64,000 nucleotides of DNA from Desulfosarcina alkanivorans (lineage in GTDB: Bacteria; Desulfobacterota; Desulfobacteria; Desulfobacterales; Desulfosarcinaceae), in assembly GCF_009688945.1 (NCBI RefSeq), contig NZ_AP021874.1, positions 6,138,001 through 6,202,000 of the forward strand, in the 5' to 3' direction. Below the pieces are notes generated by a model. The model saw nothing but the letters and a program-made list of their open reading frames with translations, was not told where the DNA came from and made no database searches. A program made the position numbers and the translations under genes. Shown here in pieces: positions 7,098 to 16,508 of this stretch; the stretch's first letter is position 1; each line of letters starts with the position of its first letter.

Positions 7098-10000
7098 TCA
7101 GATGGCATCGAGCATGGCAAAAATCTGGTTGTTGTCGAATCCCCTGAGGTGGATGGCACCGGACCGGCACGAGGCGACGCACAGGCCGCATCCTTTGCAC
7201 AGGGCCGGATTGATGGTTGCCCGGCCGGCGAACATGCGTGCATCCTCCGCGATGAAGCTGGGGGCGGAGTAGGGGCAGATGGACACGCATACCCCGCAAC
7301 TGGAGCACATCTGGGGGTCGACCGAGGCCACTTCACCACTGGTAAAGATGTTTTCCTGGGCCAGCAGGGTGACGGCCCGCGATGCCGCGGCCTTTCCCTG
7401 GGAAACGGCCTCATCAATGGATTTGGGATAATGGGCCAACCCGCAGAGGAAGACGCCGTCCGTGGCAAATTCGCACGGTCCGAGCTTGGCGTGCTTCTCG
7501 ACGAAAAAGCCGTCATCGTTGAGCGGAATTTTGAAAAACTGGGAAAGCTGCTCATCGGCGTAAGGCACAATGGCCGCGGCCAGGGTCAGCAGGTCCGTGG
7601 TGATTTCCACGGGCAGGCCCAGCACATGATCGGTGACGCGCACCGTCAGCCGCTCCCCGTCGCGGACGACCCGGGGTTTGTTCTCGAGGTCATAGCGGAT
7701 GAAGATTACCCCGGCCTCACGGGCCTTCTTGTAGAGTGTTTCCCGCTCGCCGTAGGTGCGGATGTCCCGGTATAGAATATACACACCCGCTTCCGGATTG
7801 CGCGTCTTGATGGCCAGGGCGCTTTCGATGGAATGGGTGCAACAGACGCGCGAGCAATAGGGCCGCTCGGGTTCACGGGATCCCACGCACTGAATGAACA
7901 CCGCCGTGTTCAGCCCGTCGAGCATGGCATCACCGGCCAGCATCTTGCGATCCAGTTCCAGGCTGGTCAGCACCCGCGGATCTTCGCCGTAAAGGTATTC
8001 ATCGGGCTGCAGTTCGCTGGCCCCGGTGGCCACGATGGTGACGCCATGTTCAATGGCGGTCTCTTCGGTACCGTTTTTCAGGACGGTCTTGAAGTTGCCC
8101 ACAAAACCGTCCACGCTGGCCAATTGGGTGTTCAGGTGCACGTGAAGCCGTTTTTCGGCGTTGACCCGGGCCACCAGGTCGGCCAGGTGGGATTGGATGT
8201 CTTCCCCCCGCCAGGTCCGGTAGAGGCTGTTGGCCTGCCCGCCCAATTGACCGGTGCGCTCCACCAGATGGGTGTCATACCCCTGGCGGGCCAGGCTCAG
8301 AGCGGCCGTCATGCCGGCGATACCGCCGCCGATGACCAGCGGGGTCTGACCGACGGTGAGTTCGGATTCGGCCAGCGGTTCTTTCAGCGCGACCTTGTTG
8401 ATGGCCATGCGAACCAGGTCCATGGCTTTATGGGTGGCAATTTCAGGATTGTTTTTATGGACCCAGGAATCCTGGTTGCGGATGTTGACCATTTCGAACA
8501 GGTATTTGTTCAGCCCCGCATTGATCAGGGTTTCCTGGAAAAGCGGTTCGTGGGTCTTGGGCGTACAGGCCGCCACCACCACCCGGTTGAGGCGTTTTTC
8601 CCGGATGATGTCGGTCATGCTGTCCTGGGTGTCCTGGGAACAGGAGTACATGTTGTCGGTCACGTATTCCACAAAGGGCAGGGTGGCCGCATAATCGCGA
8701 ACGGCCGGCACATCCACCACCCCGGCAATATTGATGCCGCAGTTGCAGACAAAGACGCCCACCCGGGGACGATCCCCGGCCACATTGACTTCGGGGACCA
8801 CTTCGGCCGTGCGGGTCTGGGTGTTTCTCGCGGAGCTGAGCAACTCGCCCGCGGCGGCTGCCGAGGCACTGGCATCCACGACGGCCTGGGGGATATCCTT
8901 GGGGCCCTGGAAGGCGCCGCAGACAAAAACCCCGGCCCGGCTGGTGGTCACGGGGGCAAAGGTGTCGGTCTGACAGAAATTTCCCGATGTCAGGCCCACC
9001 CCCAGGGATTCGGCCATGGCCACCACTTCGGGGGAGGTTTCCAGACCCACGGAAAGGACCACCATGTCAAACACCTCGGTCTGCATCTCGCCGCTCTCGG
9101 TCACATAGCGGATCGACAGATCGTCGCTGCCGGGTACGGGATCGATGGTATGCACCTTGGACCGCAGGAAGCGCACGCCCTGGGATTTGGCCCCCTCGTA
9201 ATAACGTTCGAAATCTTTTCCGTAGGTGCGCATGTCCATGAAAAAGACAGCGCAATCCAACGCATCGCCGGCGTGTTCCTTGGCGATGACGGCCTCCTTG
9301 ATGGCGTACATGCAGCAGACCGAAGAGCAGTATGCATTGTTGCAGCGGTTCTGGTCGCGCGATCCGACACACTGGAACCAGGCAATTTTCTTGGGATCCT
9401 TGTGGTCCGATGGCCGGGCCACGTGACCTTCCGTGGGGCCGGAGGCACTCAGCAGCCGCTCGAACTGCATCGAGGTGATCACGTTGGGATGCTTGCCGTA
9501 GCCGTAAAAATCAAGTTTGGACGGATCGTAGGGGCTGAAGCCGGGGGCCAGAATCACCGACCCCACTTCCAGATCCAGGATCTCCCGCTGCTCCTGGTGC
9601 GTTTCCAGGGTGACGGCGCCGGCGCCGCAGGCGTCCACGCACTGGTAGCACTCGCAGCAGTAGCCGCAGTTCAGGCAGCGGTGGGCTTCGGCCTGTCCCG
9701 CTTCCTCGGTCAGGCCCTGTTCCACTTCGTTGAAGTTGCCCCGGCGCGCTTCGACGGGCAGTTCCCTCATTTTGGCACGCGCTGCCACCGGTTCGTCGGC
9801 GGGAATCGGACGGTAGACCGGATCGTCACGGTCGATGGGCTCGCGTCCGGCAGCCATGTCGACACCGTCCAGATAGCGCACGATGGACTCGGCCGCTTCC
9901 TTGCCGGCAGCGATGGCGCCGATGGCCACCCAGGGGCCGGTCTGCAGGTCTCCGCCGGCAAAGACGCCTTTCCTGCCGGTGGCGTAGGTGATGGGGTCCA

Positions 10001-11537
10001 CTTCGGTGGTGCTCCAGCGCGTGAATTCCAAGTCCTCGACCGCTTCGATGGCCGACAGGTCCGGTCGCTGGCCGATGGCCGGGATCAGTTGGTCGATGTC
10101 GAGATCGTATTCGCTGCCCGGAACCGGCACGGGGCGGCGGCGTCCCGATGAGTCCGGCTCGCCCAGTTCCATGCGGATGCAGCGCAGCCCGGATACACGG
10201 CCGTCGGCGGTCAGGATTTCCTGGGGGGCGGACAGGTAGGTCAGGGCCACCCCTTCGGTCTCGGCGGCCTGAATTTCCTCTTCCCAGGCCGGCATTTCCG
10301 CCCGGGTGCGGCGATAGATGATCTGGACGCTTTCAGCACCCAGCCGCACGGCGGATCGGGCCACGTCGATGGCCACGTTGCCGCCGCCGATGATGGCTAC
10401 ATGTTTGCCCACCGGCGCCGTTCCGGAAAGGTTCACTTCCCGCAGAAAATCGACACCCTGGCGCACTCCCTTTGCCTGTTCTCCGGGAACCCCCAGGGTG
10501 ATGCCCTTGTGGGCGCCCAGGGCGAGGTAGACCGATTTGAAGCCCTGCTCGAAAAGGGCGTCCACGGTGAGGTCGTCGCCCAGCGGGGTGTTGGTCTTCA
10601 GTTCCACACCCATGTTGGTGATCAGTTCGATTTCCCGGTCCAGGATTTCGGGCGGCAGCCGATGATCCGGAATGCCCACGCGCAGCATGCCGCCGGCTTT
10701 GGGCAGGGCCTCGAAAATGGTGGACATGATACCCTTGCGGGCCAGCTGATAGGCTGCGGACAGGCCCGCCGGTCCCGAACCGATGATGGCGACCCGCTCT
10801 TCCCGCGGGGCGGCCGTGGGAATCTCGATTTCACGGGGGTCGAACTGATCGGCGGCCAGGCGTTTCAAATCCCGGATGGCGACCGGGTGGTCCACGTCGC
10901 AGCGGCGGCAGGCGTCTTCGCAGCCGTGGGGACAGATGCGGCCTAGCACGCCGGGCAGAGGCAGATCCTCCATGATGATCTGCAGGGCTTCCTTGTATTT
11001 TCCTTCGCCCACCATCTGGACGTAGCCCTGGACGTTGAGTCCGGCGGGGCAGGCCAGGCGGCAGGGCGCCTTGTCCGCCTTCTGGATGGCAAAGGCGCCG
11101 GGAATGGCCTGGGCATAGCGCTTGTAGGTTGCCTTGCGGTGGTTGAGCCCCTGGTTGTATTCGTCGGGCAGGGAGACCGGGCATACCTCTGCGCAATCGC
11201 CGCAGGAGGTGCATTTGGCCGGGTCGATAAAACGGGGCCCTTTGTCAATGGTGACGCTGAAATTGCCTTCGGTGCCCTGGATGTCCTTGACTTCTGCGCA
11301 CGTGATCAGATTGATATTCAGATGCCGGCCGAACTCGACCAGTTTCGGGGAGATGATTCACATGGCACAGTCGTTGGTGGGAAACGTCTTGTCCAGTTCG
11401 CTCATCACGCCGCCGATGGCCGGTGATTTTTCAACTACATGAACAAGGTATCCCGAATCGGCCAGATCCAACGCAGCCTGCATTCCGGATATGCCGCCGC
11501 CAACAACCAGAACAGAACCAATTGCGTCCTTTGTCAT
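7098..11537 (-). CDS. hdrA: Selenocysteine HdrA-GltD-HdrA fusion (electron-bifurcation flavoprotein)
   Basis: 1479 codons when the in-frame TGA at 11358-11360 is read as selenocysteine 60. Order: HdrA FAD motif VVGGGISGMQA (12-22), DCAM-Sec (56-60), ferredoxin motif with Cys109/112/115/119, a glutamate-synthase-small-subunit-like (GltD) NAD(P)H domain (from about residue 155; GSGPAG near 253-258), another Cys cluster (CLNCGYCCECYQC), the HdrA C-terminal FAD part, then a second HdrA-like half with VIGGGIAGMTAAL and two terminal [4Fe-4S] motifs (CSSCGVCVSIC, CKGCGLCVASC). HdrA is the bifurcating flavoprotein of heterodisulfide reductases; the GltD part suggests NAD(P)H as partner. The ATG at 11537 has AGGAG upstream. 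I read the frame from the TGA to 7098 and found no other stop. Without recoding it would be called as two fragments. Confidence 0.9.
11329..11348 (-). promoter_or_regulatory. Candidate bSECIS hairpin of hdrA
   Basis: Starting 10 bases after the UGA the mRNA folds as a 5-bp stem (CCGAA/UUCGG), a single bulged A on the 5' side, two more pairs (CU/AG) and the loop GGUCG. This closely mirrors the E. coli fdhF SECIS, which has a 5' bulge, two pairs and a GGUC-containing loop at nearly the same distance. It is absent from the Cys paralogue near 38450. Confidence 0.75.
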
Positions 11538-11952
11538 TGTTTCGTTCTCCTGATCGCGTTTGAAACGCATGGTGATAAATTTTAAAACTTCCAAACGATT
11601 AAGTAAAAATAAGAGGTTAGGTGTGTTTTTTTAAAAAACCTACCTATATGGACACGATCGCCTTGTCAATAGAATTCGCAGGCTTTCCGTTGGGTCAGTC
11701 GGTTAAGTTGTGCGAATATGCCCAAAAATTGGATTTGAATCAAGAAAAAATTAAGACGCCGGGTACTGGCCCGGTGGCGCCTTGAAGATAAAAAAATCGG
11801 GCGTCGCGGCCATTCATTGTGCGCTTGACGCCGGCCGGTGCTTGAAAATCACCTTGATTCGGCGATCTTCACCATGCTAAATTTTGTCTCCATGTTCCCG
11901 CCGATCTGTTCCTGATCTGCTCTGTCAAGGCCCCTAACAGGAGACGTGCCCG
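11538..11952. promoter_or_regulatory. Divergent promoter region hdrA / kinase A
   Basis: This 415-bp AT-richer spacer separates hdrA (minus) from the Rossmann kinase gene (plus). On the minus strand TTGACA (11664-11669) is followed after 15 bases by TATAGG (11643-11648), a plausible but short-spaced sigma-70 promoter for hdrA. An imperfect GC-rich hairpin lies at about 11754-11783. On the plus strand TTGATT and TAAATT 18 bases apart (about 11852-11881) could serve the kinase gene. No sigma-54 signature is seen. Confidence 0.4.
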
Positions 11953-13536
11953 ATGGCCGGTGAGACTCCCTCGGTACTCAATATCGCCCTGATCGGCGGT
12001 GGTGAGTACTGCGGTGAAGTGCTGAAAATGACCACGGTCGCTTTTTTGCAGGATCAGGTCAACTCCAGAATCGTCGCTGTTGCCGATCCTGACGGGTCGG
12101 CGCCCGGGGTTGCCCTGGCGCGTCAATTGGGCCTGACGATCGTTTCCGATTTCGAGCAGCTCTATGATCCTGTCGCCAACGTGCAGTTGTTTATTCTGCT
12201 GGACCCCGATCCCGACCTGCTGCGCCGGGTACTGAAAACAAAACCCGATTTTTTGCGGGTGCTCTCATACCACGCCTTTGACCTGTTCTGGAAAACGTTC
12301 AAATCAAGGGAAAGAATACTCGAACAGCGAACCGAGGAGATGCAGACCATCCTGAACGGTATTCAGGACCTGATTCTGGTCATTACGCCGGAGCAGGAAA
12401 TCGTGGACGCCAACGAGGCCTTTTTAAGGCAGATGGGCTATAACAAAGAGGAGGTGGTGGGCAAAAAGTGTTTCGAAATTTATCACCAGACCCACCAGTC
12501 GTGTTATGGCGACGAGAGCGGGTGCCCGCTCAGTACCGTGATCCGGAACCGCGAAACCGCCCAGACGATCCGCACCCGTACCGACCCCTTCGGCAAAACG
12601 CATTACATCGAAGTGACCATTCACCCGCTTTGGGAAAAGGACGGCAAGATTTCGCGGTTTCTCGAGATCAGTCACGATATTACCGAACGTAAACATCAGG
12701 AGGAGGAGAGCCGCCGGCGCCTGGAGCAGATGGTTGACGAGCGGACCCGCCAGTTGCAGGAAACCCACGACAAGCTTCTCCACCAGGATAAGATGGCCTC
12801 CCTGGGCAAATTGTCCGCCTCGGTGGTTCATGAGATCAACAATCCCATTGCCGGCATTTTAAACCTCATCCTGCTGATGAAACGGATTATGAAGGAAGAC
12901 TCCGGCGATGCCCGGGGGCAGGATTCCTTTGATCGCTACCTGACCCTGATGGAGTCTGAAACCCGTCGGATCAGCCGCATCGTCTCCAACCTGCTGACCT
13001 TTTCCCGGCAGTCCAAAATGGAAATGGGTGAACAGGATGTGAACCGGCTCATCGAAAAGACCCTCGTGATCAACGACAACCTGCTGAAGATTCACAACGT
13101 CAAGGTCCGGAAGGAGCTGGATTCCGAACTGCCTCCGGTCGTGGGGTCCGCCGACCAGCTGCAGCAGGTGTTCATGAACATGGTGTCCAATGCCGTCGAA
13201 GCCCTGGAGGGCAGGGGCGGCGGTGTGCTCTCCGTGAGGACCTGGTGCGGCAAGTCGGCGGATGTCATCAACATTTCTTTTGCCGACAACGGGATCGGCA
13301 TTTCATCGGGCCACCTCAACAAGCTGTTCGAACCCTTTTACACGACGAAAAAAAAAGGCAAGGGCGTCGGACTGGGACTCAGTGTCGCATACGGCATAAT
13401 CAAAGCGCATAATGGCAGCATCACGGTCGATACGCTTCCGGGCAAGGGGGCAACCTTTACGATCCAGCTGCCTTCGTCACCGGAACCGCCACAGGCGGAA
13501 ACGGCCGATGCTGGCCGGAAGGCAGGGCCCCGGTAG
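11953..13536 (+). CDS. Sensor histidine kinase with N-terminal Rossmann domain (module A)
   Basis: 527 residues, soluble, no membrane segments. Residues about 9-110 look like the nucleotide-binding half of a GFO/IDH/MocA-type dehydrogenase (IALIGGGEYCGEVL, then RIVAVADPDG and a following LARQLG helix), suggesting NAD(H) or another nucleotide as input. A PAS domain follows (about 130-250) with a Cys/His pattern C-F-E-I-Y-H...C...CP. Next come a coiled coil, the HisKA H-box VVHEINNPIAG and a HATPase domain with N, G1 (FADNGIG), F and G2 (GKGVGLGLS) boxes. The NtrC-type regulator gene follows after 65 bp and is the obvious partner. AGGAG precedes the ATG. The paralogue at 43874-45418 has the same architecture. 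Confidence 0.85.
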   Translation: MAGETPSVLNIALIGGGEYCGEVLKMTTVAFLQDQVNSRIVAVADPDGSAPGVALARQLGLTIVSDFEQLYDPVANVQLFILLDPDPDLLRRVLKTKPDFLRVLSYHAFDLFWKTFKSRERILEQRTEEMQTILNGIQDLILVITPEQEIVDANEAFLRQMGYNKEEVVGKKCFEIYHQTHQSCYGDESGCPLSTVIRNRETAQTIRTRTDPFGKTHYIEVTIHPLWEKDGKISRFLEISHDITERKHQEEESRRRLEQMVDERTRQLQETHDKLLHQDKMASLGKLSASVVHEINNPIAGILNLILLMKRIMKEDSGDARGQDSFDRYLTLMESETRRISRIVSNLLTFSRQSKMEMGEQDVNRLIEKTLVINDNLLKIHNVKVRKELDSELPPVVGSADQLQQVFMNMVSNAVEALEGRGGGVLSVRTWCGKSADVINISFADNGIGISSGHLNKLFEPFYTTKKKGKGVGLGLSVAYGIIKAHNGSITVDTLPGKGATFTIQLPSSPEPPQAETADAGRKAGPR

Positions 13537-13601
13537 GAGATCCATCTTCAGGTTGCGGAGGGGGACCTTACCGTGACCCTGAAACCGAATGCGGAGGAAA
13601 A

Positions 13602-14945
13602 ATGAGTAAAACCCGGATCATGGTGGTGGACGACGAACTGATCATTCGAGAATCACTGGCCGGGTGGCTGGAACGGGACGGCCACCATGTGGAGACTGCT
13701 GCCAGCGGGGAAGAGGCGCTTGAAAAGATTACCGATGCCCAATACGACATTATGCTGGTGGACATCAAGATGGAGGGGATGAGCGGCCTGGATCTTCTCG
13801 AGGCGGTCAACTCGCGCGACCTGGGTGCGGCGGTGGTGATGATTACGGCCTACGGGTCCATCTCGACGGCCATTGAAGCCATGAAGCGCGGCGCCGTGGA
13901 ATACCTGCTGAAACCCTTTGACCCGGAAGAGATCGGGGTCCTGATCGAGAAAATCATCGCCCAGCAGGACCAGGTCAAGGAGAATATCTACCTGCGTGAA
14001 CAGGTCCGGGAGCGCACCCGGTTTGAAAGCATGATCGGCCAGTCCCCGGCGATGCAGGAGGTCTTTGATCTGATCAAGGATGTGGCTGCCGCCGATACGA
14101 CCATCCTGATCACCGGTGAAACCGGTACGGGCAAGGGGTTGGCTGCCAAGGCCATTCACACCTGCAGCAGCCGCTGCCAGGGGCCCTTTGTGGCCGTCAA
14201 CTGCGGCGCCATTCCTGAACACCTGATGGAGAGCGAGCTGTTCGGCCATCAGAAAGGGGCTTTTACCGATGCCCGTGAAACCAAGAAAGGCCGTCTTGAA
14301 CTGGCCAATGGCGGCACCCTGTTTCTCGATGAAATCGGGGAGATCAGCATGCGCATGCAGATCGACCTGCTGCGGGTGCTCGAGGACGGTGTTTTTTACC
14401 GGGTGGGCGGCACCCAGCCCCTGGAGGCCGATTTCCGGGTGGTGGCCGCCACCAACCGGGACCTGAAAAAAGCCATTGCCGACGGCGCCTTTCGCGAAGA
14501 CCTGTTTTACCGCCTCAACGTCATCGCTTTTGCCATGCCGGCCCTGCGCCAGCGCAAGGAAGACATCCCTTTGCTTTGCGACCATTTCCTGCTTCGCTTC
14601 TCACAGGAGACCAACAAACCGATTCGAAAGGTTTCCCGGGATGCCATGGATGAAATGATGCTGTATGATTGGCCCGGGAATATCCGGGAACTGGAAAATG
14701 CCATCGAGCGGGCCGTTGTGGTCGGCAAGGGCGCCCAGGTGATGCTCAGCGATCTGCCCATCGTTTGTCCTGCGGAGTGCGTCCAGCCGTCCGACCATAC
14801 GCTCAAGGCCATGGAAAAGAACCATATCCTGCAGATACTCACGGAAAACGCCTGGAACATTTCGATGTGTTCGAAGATCCTGGGAATCGATCGTTCCACC
14901 CTGTACAGCAAGATCAAGCGTTATCGACTGCAGAGCCCGTCTTGA
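13602..14945 (+). CDS. NtrC-type sigma-54 response regulator (module A)
   Basis: 447 residues in the classic order: receiver (1-120; DD at 10-11, phosphoacceptor Asp54 in MLVDIKMEGM, T in MITAYG, K in LLKPF), AAA+ domain (Walker A GETGTGKGLAAK, Walker B GGTLFLDEIGE), and a C-terminal Fis-type helix-turn-helix (ILGIDRSTLYSKIKRY). The sigma-54 contact loop reads GAFTDA rather than GAFTGA. It should activate sigma-54 promoters after phosphorylation by the upstream kinase. Likely targets are the adjacent GcvH-like operon, whose promoter at 17649-17664 is a strong sigma-54 match, and perhaps that at 40887. GAGGAAAA precedes the ATG. The stop overlaps the archaemetzincin start. Confidence 0.9.
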   Translation: MSKTRIMVVDDELIIRESLAGWLERDGHHVETAASGEEALEKITDAQYDIMLVDIKMEGMSGLDLLEAVNSRDLGAAVVMITAYGSISTAIEAMKRGAVEYLLKPFDPEEIGVLIEKIIAQQDQVKENIYLREQVRERTRFESMIGQSPAMQEVFDLIKDVAAADTTILITGETGTGKGLAAKAIHTCSSRCQGPFVAVNCGAIPEHLMESELFGHQKGAFTDARETKKGRLELANGGTLFLDEIGEISMRMQIDLLRVLEDGVFYRVGGTQPLEADFRVVAATNRDLKKAIADGAFREDLFYRLNVIAFAMPALRQRKEDIPLLCDHFLLRFSQETNKPIRKVSRDAMDEMMLYDWPGNIRELENAIERAVVVGKGAQVMLSDLPIVCPAECVQPSDHTLKAMEKNHILQILTENAWNISMCSKILGIDRSTLYSKIKRYRLQSPS

Positions 14946-15547
14946 CCGCCACCTCAAAAACGACCGTCCTGATTGCTCCCATCGGTGCGTTTGATGCAGA
15001 CATCCTGTCTGTTGTCGAAAACATGGTGCTGCGGACCTTCGGCCTGCCATGCCGCACCGAAACGCTGCTTGACGATATCGGTTTTGCCTGGAACGAAGAG
15101 CGCGGGCAGTATCACTCCACCATGATTCTTGCGAAACTGTCCGAAACGGCACCCCCCGATGTGTTCAAGGTCATTGCGCTGACCCACGATGATCTTTTTA
15201 TCCCGATTCTTACCCATGTGTATGGCGAGGCGCAGCTGGGGGGGCGCAGCTGTATCGTCTCCACCTGCCGGTTGGCCGGGGGGATCTCCATGGTCGGACA
15301 GCGCGCCCTGTATCTGAAGCGTGTCACCAAGGAAGCCGCCCATGAACTGGGCCACACCTTCGATCTTCGCCACTGCAAGGACCGCCAGTGCCTGATGCAC
15401 TATTGCCGCAGTACCGGCGATGTGGATGGAAAGACAGGCCGGTTTTGCCGCTATTGCCAGGTGATGCTGAACGACCAATTGAAGCACGTTCCGCTGAGGG
15501 GAGGGTCGACGGACGCGGAGGCGGCCTTGAGGTTTAAAGCGAATTGA
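14942..15547 (+). CDS. Archaemetzincin-family zinc metalloprotease (module A)
   Basis: 201 residues from a TTG start that overlaps the regulator stop (TTGA), hence translational coupling. The archaemetzincin signature is nearly complete: His134-Glu135-x-x-His138, His144, Cys145, Cys150, Met152, and a terminal Cys169-x-x-Cys172 that normally forms a second zinc site. The glycine of HEXXHXXG is Asp141 here. Archaemetzincins (AmzA) are cytoplasmic metzincin proteases with almost no known substrates in bacteria. Its fixed place behind a kinase-regulator pair and facing the Cys-rich GcvH-like genes, repeated in module B, suggests it acts on those proteins or on the regulator. That role is inference. 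Confidence 0.85.
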   Translation: MTATSKTTVLIAPIGAFDADILSVVENMVLRTFGLPCRTETLLDDIGFAWNEERGQYHSTMILAKLSETAPPDVFKVIALTHDDLFIPILTHVYGEAQLGGRSCIVSTCRLAGGISMVGQRALYLKRVTKEAAHELGHTFDLRHCKDRQCLMHYCRSTGDVDGKTGRFCRYCQVMLNDQLKHVPLRGGSTDAEAALRFKAN

Positions 15548-15573
15548 AACCCCGGGGCCGCCGACGGGTTTTT
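15547..15573 (+). terminator. Possible terminator between archaemetzincin and GcvH-like genes
   Basis: A 6-bp stem AAACCC/GGGTTT with a GC-rich 13-base loop runs into a T-rich stretch (TTTTTTC, 15569-15575) at the convergent junction. It is weaker than the dsrC terminator. Confidence 0.45.
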
Positions 15574-15580
15574 TCTGGAA

Positions 15581-16504
15581 TCAGGCCCTGTCGGTTCTGA
15601 GAAATTGCCGGGCCACTTTTTTCCAGCAGTTCGGTGGCAATGATCCAAGGATGTCGTCGGAAAGGGTGCCGCCGTCGGCGGCCAGCGGACCGAGCTGGGT
15701 CTCTATCGCCTGAAACAACTGGTCGATTTCACTCTCGATGAAGGCCGTGGCCTCGGCCCCCATCTGAAGGCTGCGCAGGTCCTCACGCAGGTGGTTCGGC
15801 TGAACCATCAACAGCCATCCGTCCCCGTAGGGATCGGCCGGCAGCGCCTTGGGGTTGTCGTTTACGATGGGGTTGAAGGCGGTGACCACGCCGCTGACCG
15901 GTGCCACCAACCCGGTTCTCAGATCGCCGCGATTCATGCGGATACCCACCCGGCCCCGCTCCAGCGGTTTGCCCATCAGTGGCAGCTCGATCCGGTCCAA
16001 CGGTCCCAGCAGCCGGGCGGCAAAGGCGTCGAGGCCGATGCGTACCTGGCCGCCGGACGCCATTCCCACCCACGCGTGCCCCCGGTGGAGATAGACGCCC
16101 TGGGGAATCTTGACGCCCTTAACGTCCTTCATCGCAACCGGTTTGAGCACCGCATGGACCGCGTACTGATCCTGGAAATACTGGTCGAACTCACAATTGC
16201 TGCACAGGTAGTCGTTGGTGCAGGCGCGAAATTCGATGCGCCGCTTGAGATGATGCAGGCAGGGGCGCCGATGGGCGGGCAGGCCCCTGAGCTTGTCGGG
16301 CCAGTATACGATGCGCCCGCGCCGGCCGGGAACTGCCTGCCCGGATGCCGATCGCTTCCGGTTTTCCTCCGCCAGGTTCCGCAGGACCCTGTCGAATCGA
16401 CAGCCGGTGCAATCGAATTCCCGGCGGCAGATTTTGGTCTTTACCACACCGGCCTGCATCCATATGCATGGGCCGGATGATCGCGCGCGCTGTTGGTCTC
16501 CCAT
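15581..16504 (-). CDS. Cys-rich GcvH-like protein 1 (module A)
   Basis: 307 residues in two parts. The N-terminal part (1-110) has two similar metal-binding-like repeats: Cys13...Cys26-x5-Cys32-x2-Cys35 (CIWMQAG...CRREFDCTGCRFD) and Cys82...Cys95-x5-Cys101-x2-Cys104 (CLHH...CTNDYLCSNCEFDQ). The C-terminal part is a GcvH/lipoyl-like beta-sandwich (HRGHAWVGM, VRIGLDAFAARLLG, APVSGVVTAFN). At the place of the lipoylated lysine, seven residues before APVSG, stands Asp194, so normal lipoylation is unlikely. It lies 4 bp after GcvH-like protein 2 in the same operon, behind the sigma-54 promoter at 17649-17664. Automatic tools will call it glycine cleavage H protein, but no gcvT or gcvP is nearby. 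Confidence 0.8.
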   Translation of the reverse strand: MGDQQRARSSGPCIWMQAGVVKTKICRREFDCTGCRFDRVLRNLAEENRKRSASGQAVPGRRGRIVYWPDKLRGLPAHRRPCLHHLKRRIEFRACTNDYLCSNCEFDQYFQDQYAVHAVLKPVAMKDVKGVKIPQGVYLHRGHAWVGMASGGQVRIGLDAFAARLLGPLDRIELPLMGKPLERGRVGIRMNRGDLRTGLVAPVSGVVTAFNPIVNDNPKALPADPYGDGWLLMVQPNHLREDLRSLQMGAEATAFIESEIDQLFQAIETQLGPLAADGGTLSDDILGSLPPNCWKKVARQFLRTDRA

Positions 16505-16508
16505 GGTA

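Noticed and set aside
7833..10151. Long plus-strand frame of 772 codons opposite hdrA
   Set aside because: It is the complementary shadow of a GC-rich gene: His/Gly-rich product without any domain, no ribosome-binding site.
11358..11360. hdrA split into two genes
   Set aside because: No ribosome-binding site or start lies near the TGA, both parts are needed for one HdrA N-terminal domain, and the codon aligns with a conserved Cys.
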